Part shown: in pieces, positions 16,621-26,384 of the stretch | Position numbering within the stretch: position 1 is the first letter of the stretch | Layout of the letters: every line of letters starts with the position of its first letter | From: Oleiphilaceae bacterium | Lineage (GTDB): Bacteria; Pseudomonadota; Gammaproteobacteria; Pseudomonadales; Oleiphilaceae | Length of the DNA stretch: 49,505 nt | NCBI GenBank assembly: GCA_018334495.1 | Contig: JAGXLV010000014.1 | Location: 1-49,505 of the forward strand | Reading direction: 5' to 3' | Translations under genes and position numbers: made by a program | Notes under the pieces: model-generated | Told to the model about the DNA's origin: nothing | The model's input: the letters and a program-made list of their open reading frames with translations, nothing else | Database searches by the model: none

Positions 16621-17367
16621 TCAACGCGGCTCGGCCAGAGCGTCGACCAGCGGCTCAGACGGGGAGCGGCGAAGGAGCAGGGGCGGCAACAGACGGCTCA
16701 GGGTCTCGCTGATGTAAGTAAGGAAAAGCGTGCCCATGCCATGATCAAAATAGTCGGGTTCGCAGCTGCCCACCGCGAATACGCCGATCAGCTCTTTATG
16801 CCGCAGGGGCACCAGGGCAACCGAGGCCACCGGGTCTTCGCGGTCCGGGAACAGGAAGGCGCGCTCGGTCTCACGGAAATGGCCGCAGACAGCACGCTCG
16901 GCATCCAGCAGGTTGCCGAGATACGCCCGCGCCTCGTCTCGGGTGACAACCTGGAGTGCGCCTTCGGGACCGCCCGTCAGCGGCTGATCGGTAAACAGGA
17001 TCAAGGACGCCACATCAAGGCCAAAGTCGCCGCGAATGCTGTCATCCACGGCGGCCGCCATATCATTCAGGGAACCGGATTCGATGACCTGCAACAGGAG
17101 CCGTTTGCTTTTTTCGAACAGGCGATCATTGTAGCGGGCAATGGAAACCAGCTCGACCAGTTCATGGCGAAGCAGATCGCGTTCCTCGCGAAACAGATGC
17201 ACCTGGCGCTCGACCAGTGAAATGGCACGGCCACTGTCATGGGGAAGGGTCAATTCATGCAAGAGTTCATCCTGCTCCACAAAGAAAGCCGGATTCGCGC
17301 GTAAATATTCGGCGACCTGCTCCTGAGTCAGATCGGCGGCCTTCTCGCGGGCCGTTGGTTCAGTCAT
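16621..17367 (-). CDS. DUF484 family protein (GAF-like)
   Basis: Cytoplasmic protein of 248 residues from the DUF484/YigA family, which nearly always lies between dapF and xerC. The N-terminal part (QVAEYLRANPAFFVEQDELL) is the family signature. The rest resembles a GAF domain, ending in a VALVPLRHKELIGVFAVGS strand pattern. The function is unknown. The ATG at 17367 is chosen over the one at 17373 because AGGAG directly abuts the earlier ATG but sits six bases before the later one. It is the fourth gene of the lptM-lysA-dapF-DUF484-xerC run. Confidence 0.9.
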   Translation of the reverse strand: MTEPTAREKAADLTQEQVAEYLRANPAFFVEQDELLHELTLPHDSGRAISLVERQVHLFREERDLLRHELVELVSIARYNDRLFEKSKRLLLQVIESGSLNDMAAAVDDSIRGDFGLDVASLILFTDQPLTGGPEGALQVVTRDEARAYLGNLLDAERAVCGHFRETERAFLFPDREDPVASVALVPLRHKELIGVFAVGSCEPDYFDHGMGTLFLTYISETLSRLLPPLLLRRSPSEPLVDALAEPR

Positions 17368-17415
17368 CAACATCTCCTTCAGTTACCCTGGCAACTGGTT
17401 ACTGCGATACCACTA

Positions 17416-18339
17416 TCACGCCCTGGTTCGCCCGCGGCCGGCGTGATCGCTCCGGCGCACTCGGCGGGCCGGGGCTTCAGCCGGTATGCGAATTTCGCCT
17501 TCAAATACCCGGGCAGTCGGACCTTCCATCATAACAGGCGTCCCCTCGCCCTGCCATTGGATCACCAGGTGCCCGCCAGGTAACTCGATGTCCACCCGGT
17601 CTCCCAACAAGCCCCGTAAACGGCCGGCAACGACGGCGGCACAGGCTCCGGTACCACAGGCACGGGTTTCACCGGCGCCCCGCTCAAAGACCCGTAAACG
17701 CGCATGATTCCTGTCCATAATCTGGAGAAAACCGATATTGGCCCTGGCTGGAAACCGGGGATGCCGCTCCAGCTTCGGCCCCAGCGAATCCACAGCCGCT
17801 TTGTCGACATCCTCAACCAACAGAACGCCGTGGGGATTGCCCATGGAAACGGCACTGAGTTCCAGCCTCTCACCATCGATTTCCAGGACATAGACGTCCT
17901 GCCGGCTCTCGGCGGCAAACGGAATCGCCGGCGGGTTCAACTCGGGCACGCCCATGTTGACGGTCACCCAGCCGTCGCGGCCGAGCCGGAGCTCAATGAT
18001 GCCGCCGGCGGTTTCGACCCGGAGGCTGTTCTTGTTGGTCAGGCGTTGATCACGGACAAATCGCGCAAAACAACGGGCGCCGTTGCCGCACTGCTCAACC
18101 TCGGAGCCGTCGGAATTGAATATCCGGTAACGGAAATCCACGTCAGGCAGACCGGGCGGCTCGACCACAAGAAGTTGATCGAAGCCAACCCCGACGTTCC
18201 GGTCCGCCAGCTGGCGAATCATTTCAGGACGCAGCCGGAACGGCTGGCTGATGGCGTCCACCATCATGAAGTCATTGCCCAGGCCATGCATTTTGGTAAA
18301 CGCCAGCACGGAGCCCTGGGACCGACGCGGGCTACTCAT
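17416..18339 (-). CDS. dapF: Diaminopimelate epimerase
   Basis: Enzyme of 307 residues that converts LL- to meso-diaminopimelate, the penultimate step to lysine and a direct precursor step for peptidoglycan. The two-thiol active site is intact: EQCGNGARC and RACGTGACA carry the acid/base cysteines. KMHGLGNDF is the conserved start. The C-terminus has a short Arg-rich tail beyond the usual end. The ATG at 18339 overlaps the lysA stop (TGATG), so translation is coupled. An in-frame GTG one codon earlier is possible. Confidence 0.96.
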   Translation of the reverse strand: MSSPRRSQGSVLAFTKMHGLGNDFMMVDAISQPFRLRPEMIRQLADRNVGVGFDQLLVVEPPGLPDVDFRYRIFNSDGSEVEQCGNGARCFARFVRDQRLTNKNSLRVETAGGIIELRLGRDGWVTVNMGVPELNPPAIPFAAESRQDVYVLEIDGERLELSAVSMGNPHGVLLVEDVDKAAVDSLGPKLERHPRFPARANIGFLQIMDRNHARLRVFERGAGETRACGTGACAAVVAGRLRGLLGDRVDIELPGGHLVIQWQGEGTPVMMEGPTARVFEGEIRIPAEAPARRVRRSDHAGRGRTRA

Positions 18340-19601
18340 CACAAGTCCGACTCCGTCGGCAGGCAGCTTTCCAGCCGGAGCTGATCCTCAATACTTTCGC
18401 GCTCCCGCACAACGTGAACCTTGTTGCCGTCCACCATCAGTTCCGGCGGCCGGTTACGGGTATTGTAGTTGGAGCTCATGACAAAGCCATAAGCACCCGC
18501 CGAGCGCACCGCAAGAAGGTCTCCGGGGTTGAGCCTGAGCAGGCGGTCTTTGCCCAGAAAGTCACCGGTCTCGCAGACCGGCCCGACCAGGTCCCAGGTT
18601 TTTTCCTCGGTGTCCGTGCGGGGCACAACCGGCACGATCGCCTGCCAGGCACTGTAAAGCGCCGGGCGAATCAGGTCGTTCATAGCGGCATCAATCACCG
18701 CAAAATTGCGATGGCCGGTGCATTTCAGGAATTCGACCCGTGTCAGCAGGATGCCGGCGTTAGCCGCAATAGACCGGCCCGGCTCAAGCACCAGCTCCAG
18801 GTTACGGTCACCCAGACGTTCATGGAGATGCGCGACATAATCCGAGGGCTGCGGTGGGCTTTCCTGGTCATAAGTCACGCCCAACCCGCCACCCATGTCC
18901 AGGTGCTTTATGATGATGCCCTGGCTGGAAAGCTGATCAATCAGCGCCAGCACCCTGTCGAGCGCATCGAGAAATGGCGACATGGAAGTGAGCTGGGAGC
19001 CTATGTGGCAATCGACACCGATCACGTCCAGGTTGGGCATGGCCGCAGCGCGACCATAGACCTCCGGCGCTTCGGCAATATCGATGCCGAACTTGTTTTC
19101 TTTCAGGCCGGTGGAAATATAAGGATGAGTGCCTGCATCCACGTCGGGGTTTACCCGCAGGGACACCGGGGCCTTTACACCTAACTCGCCCGCCACGTCG
19201 TTGAGACGGTCCAGCTCGGTGTCAGATTCCACGTTGAAACACCGGACGCCTGCTTCCAGAGCGCGACGCATTTCCCAGGGCTGTTTGCCAACCCCGGAAA
19301 AAACCACCCGGGCGGGATCACCACCGGCCCGCAGTACCCGTTCCAGCTCTCCGGCTGACACAATATCGAAGCCGGCGCCCAGGCGGACAAGTACGTTCAG
19401 CACGGCAATGTTGCTGTTCGCCTTGACCGCATAGCAGACCAGGTGGCGGCGCCCGGCGAGCGCGTCGTCGTAGGCGCGGTAATGACGCTCAAGTGTCGCC
19501 CTGGAATAGACGTAGGCGGGGGTCCCGTAATGCGCTGCAATGTCTGCCACAGCGACATCTTCAGCAAAAAGCTGACCATCACGGTAGTTAAAGTGGTCCA
19601 T
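18339..19601 (-). CDS. lysA: Diaminopimelate decarboxylase
   Basis: PLP-dependent fold III decarboxylase of 420 residues that makes L-lysine from meso-diaminopimelate. The PLP lysine is Lys60 in CYAVKANSN. The glycine-rich phosphate loop ([10 protein letters not shown]), the EPGRSIAAN segment and a late [10 protein letters not shown] carrying the catalytic Cys from the partner subunit are all present. The length is typical. It is the second gene of the operon, 36 bp after lptM, and overlaps dapF. Placing the epimerase and decarboxylase together lets flux be shared between cell wall and lysine. Confidence 0.97.
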   Translation of the reverse strand: MDHFNYRDGQLFAEDVAVADIAAHYGTPAYVYSRATLERHYRAYDDALAGRRHLVCYAVKANSNIAVLNVLVRLGAGFDIVSAGELERVLRAGGDPARVVFSGVGKQPWEMRRALEAGVRCFNVESDTELDRLNDVAGELGVKAPVSLRVNPDVDAGTHPYISTGLKENKFGIDIAEAPEVYGRAAAMPNLDVIGVDCHIGSQLTSMSPFLDALDRVLALIDQLSSQGIIIKHLDMGGGLGVTYDQESPPQPSDYVAHLHERLGDRNLELVLEPGRSIAANAGILLTRVEFLKCTGHRNFAVIDAAMNDLIRPALYSAWQAIVPVVPRTDTEEKTWDLVGPVCETGDFLGKDRLLRLNPGDLLAVRSAGAYGFVMSSNYNTRNRPPELMVDGNKVHVVRERESIEDQLRLESCLPTESDL

Positions 19602-19637
19602 GGGTTGTCCTGTTGCTGTGGGCGCGGCAGTAGGCGC

Positions 19638-19814
19638 TCAGCGTGAGTCGGAATCGCCTTGCTGCCGGTCGGCGTTAGCGTCCTGTTGATCCTGCGTTTG
19701 CTGTTCCGGCGCTTCCTGGACTGGTGGCTCCCTGTATAGAGGCCCCTTCTGACCACAACCGATCAGACCGCCGGCTGCCAGAACCGAAACAAGCATGAGC
19801 TGAAACCTGCGCAT
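19638..19814 (-). CDS. lptM: LptM (YifL)-type lipoprotein
   Basis: Small outer-membrane lipoprotein of 58 residues. The lipobox LIGC places the lipidated Cys at residue 20, and the following GQKGPLY is the hallmark of LptM/YifL, which in E. coli binds LptD and helps its disulfide maturation. The tail is rich in Gln, Asp and Glu. An ATG at 19838 is also in frame. The promoter -10 (19848-19853) would put the transcript start close to that codon, so I prefer the ATG at 19814, with a GGCAGAG-like sequence before it. It is the first gene of the lysA-dapF operon, as in many gammaproteobacteria. Confidence 0.88.
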   Translation of the reverse strand: MRRFQLMLVSVLAAGGLIGCGQKGPLYREPPVQEAPEQQTQDQQDANADRQQGDSDSR

Positions 19815-19847
19815 TCTCTGCCACACCCCGTGATTCATTTAGCGCAA

Positions 19848-19876
19848 AGTATACCCGAGTCTCGGGATGAGATCAG
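19848..19876 (-). promoter_or_regulatory. Candidate lptM-lysA operon promoter with abutting palindrome
   Basis: On the minus strand a -10 TATACT (19848-19853) is preceded directly by the 13-bp odd palindrome CCCGAG-A-CTCGGG (19854-19866). The -35 is weak (CTGATC at 19871-19876). The palindrome fills most of the spacer, where a repressor could block polymerase. It could also be a small hairpin at the end of the cyaA transcript, but no T-run follows. Confidence 0.5.
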
Positions 19877-19886
19877 CCACAGCCTT

Positions 19887-22754
19887 TCAGCCCGAGGTGC
19901 CACCCAGGCCGTTGTTCAGCGCCAGTTCGAGCTGGTAACGGTATTGAAGGTATTGCGTGGTCTGCAGATCCTGTTGGTAGGCCTGGGGGTCCAGATCATG
20001 GGGCAGGTGCACATCCGTCAGGTAGACCGGATAAGATTCGCCAGGTTGCCGCCGGGATTGGATATAGTGCGCCGCCGCCGAGATCAACTGATCCCCGTAT
20101 TCGAGAACAGTGAACTCTTGATCGCCGCAAAAAACATCAAACCTCAGCTCGCCCTCACCTCCCTGCACCCCAACGGCCTGCACATCCATGCCTTCCAACG
20201 GCGCATTCTCTACCGTCAACAATCGGCGCTCGGTAAGCCATGCGCCCTCCCGCATGACCATCTCATAGCACAGCAGTCTGGCACTGTTGCCGCCCAGCCC
20301 GGAACTGTGACGCAGCTGTCGGCGCTCAAGAAGGTTTTCGAAAAACTTCAGCAGGGGCGCAAACAGGTGCTGCCGATTCGCATAGGGCTGCTGCCAGGAA
20401 AAGATCGAACCGCGCTCATCCACGACCCAGAATTTGACGCACTCACCCTGAATTCTGTAGACCAGCTGCACATTATCCGGCTGGCTGGCATGGCACACTG
20501 CCCTGAGGGCCGGATCCGCCAGCAGGGCGTAGCGGTCAAACACGACCGGCACGTAGTCCGCTTGCGGCTTCAACAAATAGCCATCGAGGGCGACCTTGCT
20601 CGCCAGGCCCACAAAGCCTGGCTGACCATCACTGAACTGAAGAACAAAAAAGCGGCGATCCATTTCAATCACATACCGCAGCGAATGAGGGCCCGAACCT
20701 GCTGCGAAAAAATAATGCTGAACGTCCTGGAACAGCTCCCGAACCCGGCGCGCAATGGCACCGCCATGGCTGCCGAAACTGTGCACCATCAAGTCGGGCA
20801 ACCGATCAGGCGCCTGCACCACCGCGGCCAGGTGATTCTTGAGGCACTGCACCAGGGTGTCGCCAGTGCCATAATGCTGCAGACTGACTTCATTCCAACT
20901 GCTCAGAGTAACCTGGTCGATGGTATGAACCAGATTTTCGCGACCGCCACTGAAACCCAGGCAATCATGCCTTGAGCTCAATTTATGCAGACCCTGTTCG
21001 GTCAGATGAGCCTGGGGATCAAGCGCGACATTGACGAACAGCACGGTTTTCAGCATCCGGGCTGCCTCCAGAAGCTCTTCCCGGCTGGCGGGCAAGAGCG
21101 GCACTGGCAGCTTCTGGCCGAGCACATCCATCAGCTCGCGTAACTCAGCAACACTCAGAGCCCGGCGGCCGGCTTGCACGTTAAGCCGGGTGGCCCGGGT
21201 CAATAACCCGTTGCAATGGCACCAGACGAGCAAATCGGCAAGATTGCTTGAGCGCCTGATAACCGGCTGCCAGAGGGTATCGGTGGACGTTTCCAAATCC
21301 CGGTATAAAAGCCAGCCCTCGCCCTTATCGGCCAGCGCCTGGGTCGACTGATGACAAAAGGCCAGGTTCTCTTCGGCCAGGGAAGGCGCAATGTTGGGAT
21401 TGATTAACTCGATCTTGCCGGCCTTGCGCTGAAAGGCCGCGCAAAGCTTGCGACCCAACAGGCTCATATCGGTCCCGCTGATCGCCGCATGGCTCCCGTA
21501 AGCGCGCGCCAAACGGGCTAAAAAACGATAGCTATGATTCAGTTCACGGACTATCGTGCGACGCATGATCAGCACCTCTTCCGCGCGCCAGCCATTGCGC
21601 TCATCGAGCTCTCGCAAGGTCGCCTCACTCCAGCCCCAGTCGGCAACCAGCCTGTGCAGCAACCGGCCCTGCCAACGCGCACCAGCAGCTTCAGCCCGGC
21701 TCAAAGGCAGTCCGGCTTTTAAATAAAGCGCTCGACGAACCAGCTCCAGACGCTCCGGTGCCCCCACCTGGTACAGCCACTGCTCAAGGCGTCTGTACAA
21801 AAGCACATAAGGATCCAGTTGATCAGGATCGATTTCGCCGGCGTAGATTGCGGCCTTGAAGGCCAGCGACAGAATGCCGTGATCAGCGTCGCGGGCATAA
21901 CATTCGATAAGCAGAAGTTTCAGCAACGATTTCCAGGGTGAATCAATGCCTTTGTAGAGCTGCCAGACACCGGCGCCGAGGAATTCGTCGGTGGGAATAG
22001 CCGGCACGGGGCCGAAATCGACGTAGTCACCACCGCGGATAAAACGGCAGTCGATCAATTGTCGCGCCCGAGCCTGATAATCTTTTTCATGCTCTTCCGG
22101 AATCAACCACCAGAGCGGATAACAGCCCCCCAAATGGATGCCGGTACGGTAAAACTCATCCAGCAACAGAAAGTGCTGCGCACTGCCACAATTCTCGCCG
22201 TTAACCTCTGCGCGCTGACGCCCCTGCCGGAATTCATCCGCGCAAAAGACAAATACATGGACCTCAAGACCCAGATTGCCGGCCCATTCGGACACTTTGG
22301 CGGCCTTGCGCTCAAGACGCTGAATGCCGGCTTCCGCCAAGCCGGGCCGGTGGCACAGCCAGACGTCCAGGTCGCTGGCAACCGAATGGCCCAGGGAGCC
22401 GGGGCTACCCATTAAAAACAGTGCTTCAATGTCGGCACGACGATTGCCCGAGTCCCGCAGCGAAAAGGATCGGGCCAAACGTTGGGCCGCACTGATAACG
22501 TCTTGCCGGGGCTCATAGTGCGCTATGCCAAAAGGGCAGTCATGATCCAGGTAGCCCGGCAAGGAGGGATGATTCAGATGAAAAATCAGCGGCAAGACAT
22601 CCAGCACCGACTGCTGACGGTAATTCAGAGCGGAACGGGCTCTCTGCCAGCGGGCCGCATTAACCTGACAGAACCGATCACGAAGCCGGCTCAGGGTTTT
22701 GCGATCAATGCCTTCGTCAAAGTCGAGGGCTATCGGGGGAGCATGGGCGATCAC
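19887..22754 (-). CDS. cyaA: Class I adenylate cyclase
   Basis: Enzyme of 955 residues making cAMP from ATP, the signal for CRP/Vfr. The N-terminal catalytic half carries the nucleotidyltransferase-like signature LMGSPGSLGHSVASDLDVWLC with the two Asp ligands. The C-terminal ~400 residues are the regulatory part that in enterics responds to glucose uptake through EIIA-Glc. The length is slightly above the E. coli enzyme (848). It starts at GTG with GGAG six bases upstream; a GTG or TTG start is usual for cyaA and lowers expression. It is followed, on the same strand, by lptM with its own promoter. Confidence 0.95.
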   Translation of the reverse strand: MIAHAPPIALDFDEGIDRKTLSRLRDRFCQVNAARWQRARSALNYRQQSVLDVLPLIFHLNHPSLPGYLDHDCPFGIAHYEPRQDVISAAQRLARSFSLRDSGNRRADIEALFLMGSPGSLGHSVASDLDVWLCHRPGLAEAGIQRLERKAAKVSEWAGNLGLEVHVFVFCADEFRQGRQRAEVNGENCGSAQHFLLLDEFYRTGIHLGGCYPLWWLIPEEHEKDYQARARQLIDCRFIRGGDYVDFGPVPAIPTDEFLGAGVWQLYKGIDSPWKSLLKLLLIECYARDADHGILSLAFKAAIYAGEIDPDQLDPYVLLYRRLEQWLYQVGAPERLELVRRALYLKAGLPLSRAEAAGARWQGRLLHRLVADWGWSEATLRELDERNGWRAEEVLIMRRTIVRELNHSYRFLARLARAYGSHAAISGTDMSLLGRKLCAAFQRKAGKIELINPNIAPSLAEENLAFCHQSTQALADKGEGWLLYRDLETSTDTLWQPVIRRSSNLADLLVWCHCNGLLTRATRLNVQAGRRALSVAELRELMDVLGQKLPVPLLPASREELLEAARMLKTVLFVNVALDPQAHLTEQGLHKLSSRHDCLGFSGGRENLVHTIDQVTLSSWNEVSLQHYGTGDTLVQCLKNHLAAVVQAPDRLPDLMVHSFGSHGGAIARRVRELFQDVQHYFFAAGSGPHSLRYVIEMDRRFFVLQFSDGQPGFVGLASKVALDGYLLKPQADYVPVVFDRYALLADPALRAVCHASQPDNVQLVYRIQGECVKFWVVDERGSIFSWQQPYANRQHLFAPLLKFFENLLERRQLRHSSGLGGNSARLLCYEMVMREGAWLTERRLLTVENAPLEGMDVQAVGVQGGEGELRFDVFCGDQEFTVLEYGDQLISAAAHYIQSRRQPGESYPVYLTDVHLPHDLDPQAYQQDLQTTQYLQYRYQLELALNNGLGGTSG

Positions 22755-22792
22755 GGCAACTCCGGTGGATGGGTCAATCCGTTCTTTTTATT

Positions 22793-22822
22793 ATCATAGT
22801 TCGGCCCGAACAAGCTGTACAA
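22793..22822 (-). promoter_or_regulatory. Candidate cyaA promoter with abutting palindrome
   Basis: On the minus strand TTGTAC (22817-22822) and TATGAT (22793-22798) are 18 bases apart. The 13-bp odd palindrome GTTCGG-G-CCGAAC (22799-22811) directly abuts the -10, as at the lptM promoter but with a different sequence. It does not match a CRP site. Confidence 0.45.
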
Positions 22823-22945
22823 AAAGCTCACCGCCATGACATGGCCAAAAGCGCCTTGAATGACGCCAGGAGACGGCGCTGGAGCCCGACCGGTTTTTTT
22901 TGCATCTTTTTGCAAAGAGCGCTGCTTTGTCCGTGCCACAGGGGC

Positions 22946-24343
22946 TTATTGCCTTAGCTTTGCTCGCGCCCGAACCGCGGCAGCACGCACTTGATCCGGC
23001 GCCGTGCCGCCCTGGTGATCCCGGGCCTGGACCGACCCCTCCAGGGTCAGGACATCAAACACATCCTCACCGATCATATCCGAGAACTGGGTTAGCTCAG
23101 ACAGCGTCATGTCGGAAAGATCCCGGCCTTCGGCCACACCGAAAGCCACGGCCTTGCCGACAATTTCATGGGCATCGCGAAAGGCGGCACCTTTTTTTAC
23201 CAGATAATCCGCCAGGTCGGTGGCGGTGGAAAAGCCCCGCTTCGCGGCGATACGCATGTTATCGGCCTTGGCGTGAATCGCCGGCACCATGTCGGCGTAC
23301 GCCCTCAAGCAACCTTTGACCGTGTCGACCGTATCAAAAAGCGGTTCCTTGTCTTCCTGGTTGTCCTTGTTGTAGGCCAGTGGCTGGCCCTTCATCAGGG
23401 TCAAAAGGCTGATCAAATGACCATTCACCCGACCGGTCTTGCCTCGCACCAGTTCCGGCACATCCGGGTTTTTCTTTTGCGGCATGATAGAGGACCCCGT
23501 ACAGAACCGATCCGGCAAATCAATAAAATCGAACTGCGCCGAGGTCCAGAGCACCAGTTCTTCGCTGAAGCGCGACAGGTGTGTCATCAGCAAAGCGGCG
23601 AAACTGCAGAATTCGATGGCAAAATCCCGATCACTGACCGAATCCAGCGAATTTTCGCTGGCCCGGTCGAAACCGAGCAAGCGGGCCGTCATCTGCCGGT
23701 CGATGGGGTAAGTGGTGCCGGCCAGCGCGGCCGCACCGAGGGGCATGACATTGACCCGTTTGCGGCAGTCCTGCAGGCGCTCGGCGTCACGCACCAGCAT
23801 TTCATACCAGGCCAGCAGATGGTGACCGAAGGTCACCGGCTGGGCCGTCTGCAGATGGGTAAAACCGGGCATAATGGTCGCGGCATCACGCTCAGCCAGA
23901 TCCAGCAGGCCCAGCTGAAGACGAGCCAGCTCATCGGCAATGACGTCAATTTCGTCGCGCAGGTAAAGGCGGATATCCGTGGCCACCTGGTCGTTGCGAC
24001 TGCGCCCGGTGTGCAGTTTTTTACCCGTGATACCAATGCGGTCGGTCAAACTGGCCTCGATGTTCATGTGAACATCTTCCAGGCTGATGGACCAATGGAA
24101 GGCGCCGCTTTCAATCTCGGCCCTGACTTCTTGCAGCCCGGCCAGTATCTGGTTTTTCTCGTCAACGGTGAGCACACCGACCTCGGCCAGCATGGTGGCA
24201 TGGGCGACAGACCCGGTGATGTCATGATGGTAAAGTCGCTGATCAAACCCGACGGATGCCGTGAACCGTTCCACAAATGCATCCGTCGGCTCGCTGAACC
24301 GACCGCCCCATAGCTTGTCGGCGCTCTTGTTCTGATCAGTCAT
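22946..24343 (-). CDS. argH: Argininosuccinate lyase
   Basis: Fumarase/aspartase superfamily enzyme of 465 residues that splits argininosuccinate into arginine and fumarate, the last step of arginine synthesis. The signature [12 protein letters not shown] with the catalytic Ser is intact. [12 protein letters not shown] and the [15 protein letters not shown] segment ([18 protein letters not shown]) are also present. Length is typical. It is divergent from algZ, as in Pseudomonas, with about 110 bp between them. No clear ARG box was seen upstream. Confidence 0.97.
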   Translation of the reverse strand: MTDQNKSADKLWGGRFSEPTDAFVERFTASVGFDQRLYHHDITGSVAHATMLAEVGVLTVDEKNQILAGLQEVRAEIESGAFHWSISLEDVHMNIEASLTDRIGITGKKLHTGRSRNDQVATDIRLYLRDEIDVIADELARLQLGLLDLAERDAATIMPGFTHLQTAQPVTFGHHLLAWYEMLVRDAERLQDCRKRVNVMPLGAAALAGTTYPIDRQMTARLLGFDRASENSLDSVSDRDFAIEFCSFAALLMTHLSRFSEELVLWTSAQFDFIDLPDRFCTGSSIMPQKKNPDVPELVRGKTGRVNGHLISLLTLMKGQPLAYNKDNQEDKEPLFDTVDTVKGCLRAYADMVPAIHAKADNMRIAAKRGFSTATDLADYLVKKGAAFRDAHEIVGKAVAFGVAEGRDLSDMTLSELTQFSDMIGEDVFDVLTLEGSVQARDHQGGTAPDQVRAAAVRARAKLRQ

Positions 24344-24454
24344 GGTGTATCTTTCCTGCTAACGGCCCGCCATCAACTACAGTTAAAAAAACCATGCCGG
24401 GCCTGAATGAAATGAGGCGGGCATTGTAACACTCTCTGACGGAGCTTCACCTGC

Positions 24455-25552
24455 ATGACCACGGGTGCCCTTAAAAAACGCCGCATTGCCGGTACCGCTG
24501 GCGAGCCAGTCAACAGTCATTTCTTCGTGCCCGACCTCTGTCGGGCACGGGCCGTGTTCATGCTGGTTCTCACCAGCGAGCTGCTGGTGCTTCTGGCATC
24601 CATGATCCGCGCCGAGGGGGTGCTTATTGAATGGAGTTACCTGGGCCTGCTATCTCTCTTTACGCAATGGACAGTGCTGGGCAGCGCGGCCCTGGTATGC
24701 GCCTTGCGTCATAGGCTGGAGCGTCTGGGGGTATCCCGCGCCACCGTCGCAATTGCCCTAATCGTTGCACTGCTGGTACTGCTGCTCAGCCTGATTTCCC
24801 AGAAGGTACTCTCGGCAGACGCTGCAACCAGTTGGCAAGGGATCGGCAAAAACCTTTTACTCGCGCTTATCGTGACATTGATGGTGTTACGTTATTTCTA
24901 TCTGCAAAACCAGTGGCAGCAGCAACGCCAGGCAGAGATGCAGGCCCGCCTGACCGCCTTGCAGGCCAGGATTCACCCGCACTTTTTGTTCAACAGCATG
25001 AACACCATTGCCAGTCTCATTGTCAGTCGGCCTGATCAGGCCGAGGAGGCGGTACTGGACCTGTCGGAACTGTTTCGGGCCAGCCTCAAAAACCAAAACC
25101 GTTTAACCACCCTGGCCGAAGAACTGGCGCTGTGCCGACGCTATCTGATGATTGAGCAGTTACGCCTGGGCGAGCGCCTGGTCGTAGACTGGGCTATCGC
25201 CGATGAGCTTGAAGCACAGGGGATCCCACCTCTGACCCTGCAGCCCTTGATTGAAAATGCCATTTACCATGGCATTCAACCCCGTGCGCAGGGCGGAACC
25301 ATCATTATCAAAGGACATCGCCAGGGCTCGGCGGTTTACTTTATGGTGCAGAATCCGCGCCCGGAACAGGACCAAAAGCACCATTGTGGCAACCGGATGG
25401 CCCTGGACAATATCCAGGCCAGGTTGCGGGTCCTTTTCGGAGAATCCGCCATACTCAAGCACAGCCAACAGGGCGACATCTATACTGTTACAGTGCGATT
25501 GCCCTGGAGGCCATTGCTGACTTCAGGCTGCAACAGGGACTTCGCGTCATGA
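24455..25552 (+). CDS. algZ: Sensor histidine kinase AlgZ/FimS (LytS-like)
   Basis: Membrane sensor kinase of 365 residues. Four hydrophobic segments lie within residues ~30-155. A His_kinase domain follows, with RIHPHFLFNSMNTIASLI (His near 174 and 176) and the N box LQPLIENAIYHGI, then a short GNRMALDNIQARL G-box region. This unorthodox LytS/YehU-type kinase pairs with the LytTR regulator AlgR, whose gene overlaps it by ATGA. In Pseudomonas the pair controls type IV pili, alginate and c-di-GMP-linked behaviour. The position between argH and hemC is conserved. No alginate genes are in this window, so the regulon here is unknown. Confidence 0.92.
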   Translation: MTTGALKKRRIAGTAGEPVNSHFFVPDLCRARAVFMLVLTSELLVLLASMIRAEGVLIEWSYLGLLSLFTQWTVLGSAALVCALRHRLERLGVSRATVAIALIVALLVLLLSLISQKVLSADAATSWQGIGKNLLLALIVTLMVLRYFYLQNQWQQQRQAEMQARLTALQARIHPHFLFNSMNTIASLIVSRPDQAEEAVLDLSELFRASLKNQNRLTTLAEELALCRRYLMIEQLRLGERLVVDWAIADELEAQGIPPLTLQPLIENAIYHGIQPRAQGGTIIIKGHRQGSAVYFMVQNPRPEQDQKHHCGNRMALDNIQARLRVLFGESAILKHSQQGDIYTVTVRLPWRPLLTSGCNRDFAS

Positions 25553-26298
25553 ATGACACCATAAGAAAACAAAGCCTGCTGATCGCCGATGACGAACCGC
25601 TGGCCCGCGAGCGCTTGCGCCGGCTCGTGGACGAGCTACCCGACTACAGGATCTGCGGTGAAGCCGGCGATGGTGATGCCGCCTTGCGCCTTGTCGCCGA
25701 GCAGCACCCCGACATTGTGCTATTGGATATCCGCATGCCCGGCCGGGATGGTCTGGCCGTCGCCGAAAAGCTTAACGACATGACACACCCGCCGGCCATC
25801 ATTTTCTGCACGGCCTTCGATCACTACGCCATCAACGCCTTTGACGTCCAGGCTGTGGCTTACCTGCTCAAACCCGTTCGGAGAGAGGCCCTGGCCGAAG
25901 CTCTGGCCAACGCAGGCCGGGTCAACCGGGTGCAATTGCAAGCAGTGCAAACCGGTGCCAGCGGCACACAAAACCGGCTGGTGGCCCGCACTCATCGCGG
26001 TACCGAGATGATCGACCTGCACGCTATTTTGTACTGCGCAGCTGACCATAAATGCGTCACCATCCACCACGACCGGGGTGAAACTGTCACCGACTTCACG
26101 CTGAAAGAACTGGAGCAAAACTATCCGGAACTGCTTCTGCGGATACACCGCCAGACCCTGGTGGGTGCCCACCACATCACCGCCCTGTACCGGGGGAAAG
26201 ACGGCCATTACCGAATCCAATTGGGCAATCAGGACACCGAATTGGCCGTAAGCCGGCGCCATGCCACCGACGTGCGCAACCGATTAAGCCAGGCCTGA
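25549..26298 (+). CDS. algR: LytTR response regulator AlgR
   Basis: Response regulator of 249 residues. The receiver (residues ~10-125) has the acidic pair in IADDEPLARERLRRL, the phospho-acceptor Asp60 in LLDIRMPGRDG and the Lys in YLLKPV. The C-terminal ~100 residues are a LytTR DNA-binding domain (YCAADHKCVTIHHDRGE, LLRIHRQTLV, AVSRRHATDVRNRL). The start ATG overlaps the algZ stop (ATGA), and this short form removes an in-frame but unrelated 55-codon extension. The conserved neighbours are algZ upstream and the hem genes downstream. Confidence 0.94.
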   Translation: MNDTIRKQSLLIADDEPLARERLRRLVDELPDYRICGEAGDGDAALRLVAEQHPDIVLLDIRMPGRDGLAVAEKLNDMTHPPAIIFCTAFDHYAINAFDVQAVAYLLKPVRREALAEALANAGRVNRVQLQAVQTGASGTQNRLVARTHRGTEMIDLHAILYCAADHKCVTIHHDRGETVTDFTLKELEQNYPELLLRIHRQTLVGAHHITALYRGKDGHYRIQLGNQDTELAVSRRHATDVRNRLSQA

Positions 26299-26384
26299 AC
26301 ACTGACGGGACTTTTTTATCGTCACGCGTTAGTCTTACCAGTCTCTCTATTTCAAATCATTTCAACTTGGCAGCGTAAGTGAAC

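Noticed and set aside
22880..22905. CCGG followed by eight T on the plus strand as an intrinsic terminator
   Set aside because: No stable stem precedes the T-run, and no plus-strand gene ends there.
19830..24313. Long plus-strand open frames of about 380 codons each opposite cyaA and argH
   Set aside because: Both mirror highly conserved genes on the other strand and show no domain or translation signals.
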